This document shows, piece by piece, positions 62,747-64,000 of a stretch of DNA of 64,000 nt (position 1 is the stretch's first letter; each line of letters opens with the position of its first letter). The translations under genes and the position numbers were made by a program. Below the pieces are notes generated by a model. It saw only the letters and a program-made list of their open reading frames with translations, made no database searches and was not told where the DNA came from. The stretch lies in contig NZ_AP022596.1 of the NCBI RefSeq assembly GCF_010731895.1, positions 4,340,001 through 4,404,000 of the forward strand, read 5' to 3'. The stretch comes from Mycolicibacterium helvum (GTDB taxonomy: Bacteria > Actinomycetota > Actinomycetes > Mycobacteriales > Mycobacteriaceae).

Positions 62747-63405
62747 TTCGCTACTCCGTTGTCGTTCGGTAAGTGTTCGATGTACAGGTCCACTGATCGC
62801 GGTGGACCGTCAGTGCCGTTGATGGGGACCATGTCTTGGGGGCAGGCACTGACGATGAGGACGAGGTCCTGACGAGCCTCCAGGACCACGCGGCTACCCG
62901 GCGCGGCCACAGAGGAGTTGAGCGACAACTCCCCGGCGGGAGACGTCTCCACGGCCATGAAGAGATTCAGCGGATCGGGCGCAGCGTGGCGCCCAGGGGA
63001 CACGCCGGCGCTGTGACCTGACAGGCCCGCGACCGCGTGATGGAAGTTCTCAGCGCAACTCGCGTGCCAGCCGGCGAAACCGAGGTTGCGGTAGCGCTGC
63101 GCGTCGCACGCCGGTATCAGCATGTCGTGCGCGCCCCCGCTGTCGTCGGCGGCCAGCGTCAGCATCGGGACGCGGTGGTCATCGACGAGGGTGTCGCCGA
63201 TCTGCGGGTGTAATCGGCCGATGGCGAGCCGGCTGTGCGACATGGACAGTGCCGTCGCACTTTCCTGACTGAGCGCCCACGTGTCGACGACCTGATAACC
63301 CAAGGTGTTCACGATGTGCACGCGTTGGCCAGCGCGCAGCGCCAGGCTGCCTCCACGGCCGCCCTCAACTGTGAACGCGTGGCGTGGCGCCGCATTCACC
63401 GTCAT
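62743..63405 (-). CDS. DUF1989 urea-carboxylase-associated-type protein
   Basis: A 220-residue DUF1989 protein. The family pattern is plain: LRAGQRVHIVNTLGYQVVDT, HDMLIPACDAQRYRNLGFAG, HASCAENFHHAV, DPLNLFM and VSACPQDMVPING, with Cys and His residues probably binding a metal. DUF1989 proteins accompany urea carboxylase, allophanate or carboxyguanidine-type pathways. ATG at 63405 fits the common length; ribosome binding site is weak. It is the first gene of the operon and divergent from an XRE-cupin gene 177 bases away. Confidence 0.88.
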   Translation of the reverse strand: MTVNAAPRHAFTVEGGRGGSLALRAGQRVHIVNTLGYQVVDTWALSQESATALSMSHSRLAIGRLHPQIGDTLVDDHRVPMLTLAADDSGGAHDMLIPACDAQRYRNLGFAGWHASCAENFHHAVAGLSGHSAGVSPGRHAAPDPLNLFMAVETSPAGELSLNSSVAAPGSRVVLEARQDLVLIVSACPQDMVPINGTDGPPRSVDLYIEHLPNDNGVAK

Positions 63406-63582
63406 CAGGGCAAGTCCGTGTGATCGAACGGGTTCCGACCGCCCTCGGCGACCCGCGGCCGGAGTCGGGTGAGTGTTGCCATGGGTATGGCGCACCTCCT
63501 GTGCGATGGTGGAATTAATCGGGGAGACCCCCACGTGCGATATACGATAGTGCAACAACTTGTGCGGAAAGGCAATGGGGTA

Positions 63583-64000
63583 ATGGTGATGGATGAGCCT
63601 GACGTGGCGAGCCCGAACGTGGGGCAGCGCCTGCGAGCCGCGCGGTTAGCCAAGGGTCTGAGCGCCCGTCAGCTCGCCGCGCAGGCCGACGTCACTCCGG
63701 CCTACCTCAGTCGTCTCGAGAATGGCCAGCTCAGCCCCACCGTGAGCACTCTGTCCAAGGTGATGCAAGCTCTCGGCCAGCCGGTCGCCGATCTCTTTCA
63801 CGGTCGGGATGACGCCGGGCCGCTGGTCCGCAAGAGTCAACGACGCACGATCCGCAGCCACGGCGTCGCTGATGAGCTGCTTTCTCCCACGCGATCCGGC
63901 CGGCTTGAAGTTCTCGAAACGGTCATTAATCCCGGTGCAGGCAGCGGCGACGAGCCCTACAGTCATCCCGGCGATGAGGAGTGCATTGTAGTGCTGGCTG
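63583..64000 (+). CDS. XRE-cupin transcription regulator (partial at window end)
   Basis: The first 139 codons of a regulator cut off by the window edge. Residues about 12-70 are an XRE/Cro helix-turn-helix (RLRAARLAKGLSARQLAAQA, DVTPAYLSRLENGQLSPTVS), followed by a linker and the start of a cupin (GAGSGDEPYSHPGDEECIVV). Such proteins sense a small ligand through the cupin. The start is ATG at 63583; a second ATG lies two codons downstream. It is divergent from the DUF1989-VOC-amidase operon and is the probable regulator of it. Confidence 0.88.
   Translation, partial: MVMDEPDVASPNVGQRLRAARLAKGLSARQLAAQADVTPAYLSRLENGQLSPTVSTLSKVMQALGQPVADLFHGRDDAGPLVRKSQRRTIRSHGVADELLSPTRSGRLEVLETVINPGAGSGDEPYSHPGDEECIVVLA

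Noticed and set aside
1..64000. CRISPR array, insertion sequence, prophage or integrase
   Set aside because: Scanning for regular repeats, transposase motifs and integrase-like proteins gave nothing on either strand.

Overview
The window reads as chromosomal DNA of a high-GC mycobacterium, most likely a fast-growing environmental species (Mycolicibacterium or relatives). The evidence is GC-rich third codon positions, many GTG and TTG starts, and typical mycobacterial families: a cyclopropane/mycolate-type methyltransferase, DUF732 and CAP secreted proteins, PAS-ANTAR, several FadE acyl-CoA dehydrogenases, a mycothiol-dependent isomerase and LigB. The order cstA - ligB - fadE22-like, in matching relative orientations, agrees with what I remember of the M. 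tuberculosis Rv3061c-Rv3063 neighbourhood, but here it is opened up by two blocks of accessory genes. I see no rRNA, tRNA, CRISPR array, insertion sequence or integrase.

Region by region: (1) 1-7.8 kb holds a catabolic ornithine carbamoyltransferase / carbamate kinase pair (arginine deiminase type), a divergent second enolase, a P3A-type proton ATPase and a slipin with a small membrane partner. This set fits energy and pH homeostasis under acid or low oxygen. (2) 7.8-10.7 kb is a worn stretch with gene remnants (an alcohol dehydrogenase tail, an orphan coding tail, an M15 peptidase fragment) and small secreted or membrane proteins. (3) 10.7-21.9 kb is a catabolic island: a TetR-controlled Baeyer-Villiger monooxygenase and hydrolase, then two divergent operons around a second TetR gene that encode a meta-cleavage route (flavin hydroxylase, extradiol dioxygenase, C-C hydrolase, hydratase, acylating aldehyde dehydrogenase, aldolase). 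(4) 22-34.3 kb carries a two-gene glycosylation cassette, secreted proteins, a VanX-like dipeptidase with a PAS-ANTAR regulator, a mycolate-type methyltransferase with a SOUL protein, an SDR, and a MarR-controlled MFS/isochorismatase-like pair that includes a fusion protein.

(5) 34.3-45.7 kb holds a two-subunit acyl-CoA dehydrogenase, a P-loop kinase, CstA with YbdD, a GNAT-AAA+ fusion, a FAD monooxygenase with a mycothiol-type isomerase, and ligB. (6) 45.8-54.9 kb is a second catabolic island: M20 amidohydrolase and VOC protein, a three-domain MerR/XRE/cupin regulator, then a five-gene operon for an NCS1 transporter, RidA, an HpaB/HpaC-type monooxygenase pair and a cyclase-type hydrolase, with an L-serine dehydratase divergent from it. 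The layout suggests uptake and ring opening of a nitrogen-containing small molecule. (7) 54.9-60.5 kb has a membrane-anchored sulfite-oxidase-fold protein, a type II hydroxyacyl-CoA dehydrogenase, a fused acyl-CoA dehydrogenase and a heavily frameshifted zinc-metallopeptidase pseudogene. (8) 60.6-64 kb is a third small catabolic operon (amidase, VOC protein, DUF1989 protein) divergent from an XRE-cupin regulator that runs off the window.

Within operons the coding is very tight (repeated ATGA, GTGA, TGATG and TAATG overlaps), and several convergent pairs are separated by strong two-way hairpins. All function calls rest on motifs recognised by eye; no database search was run.
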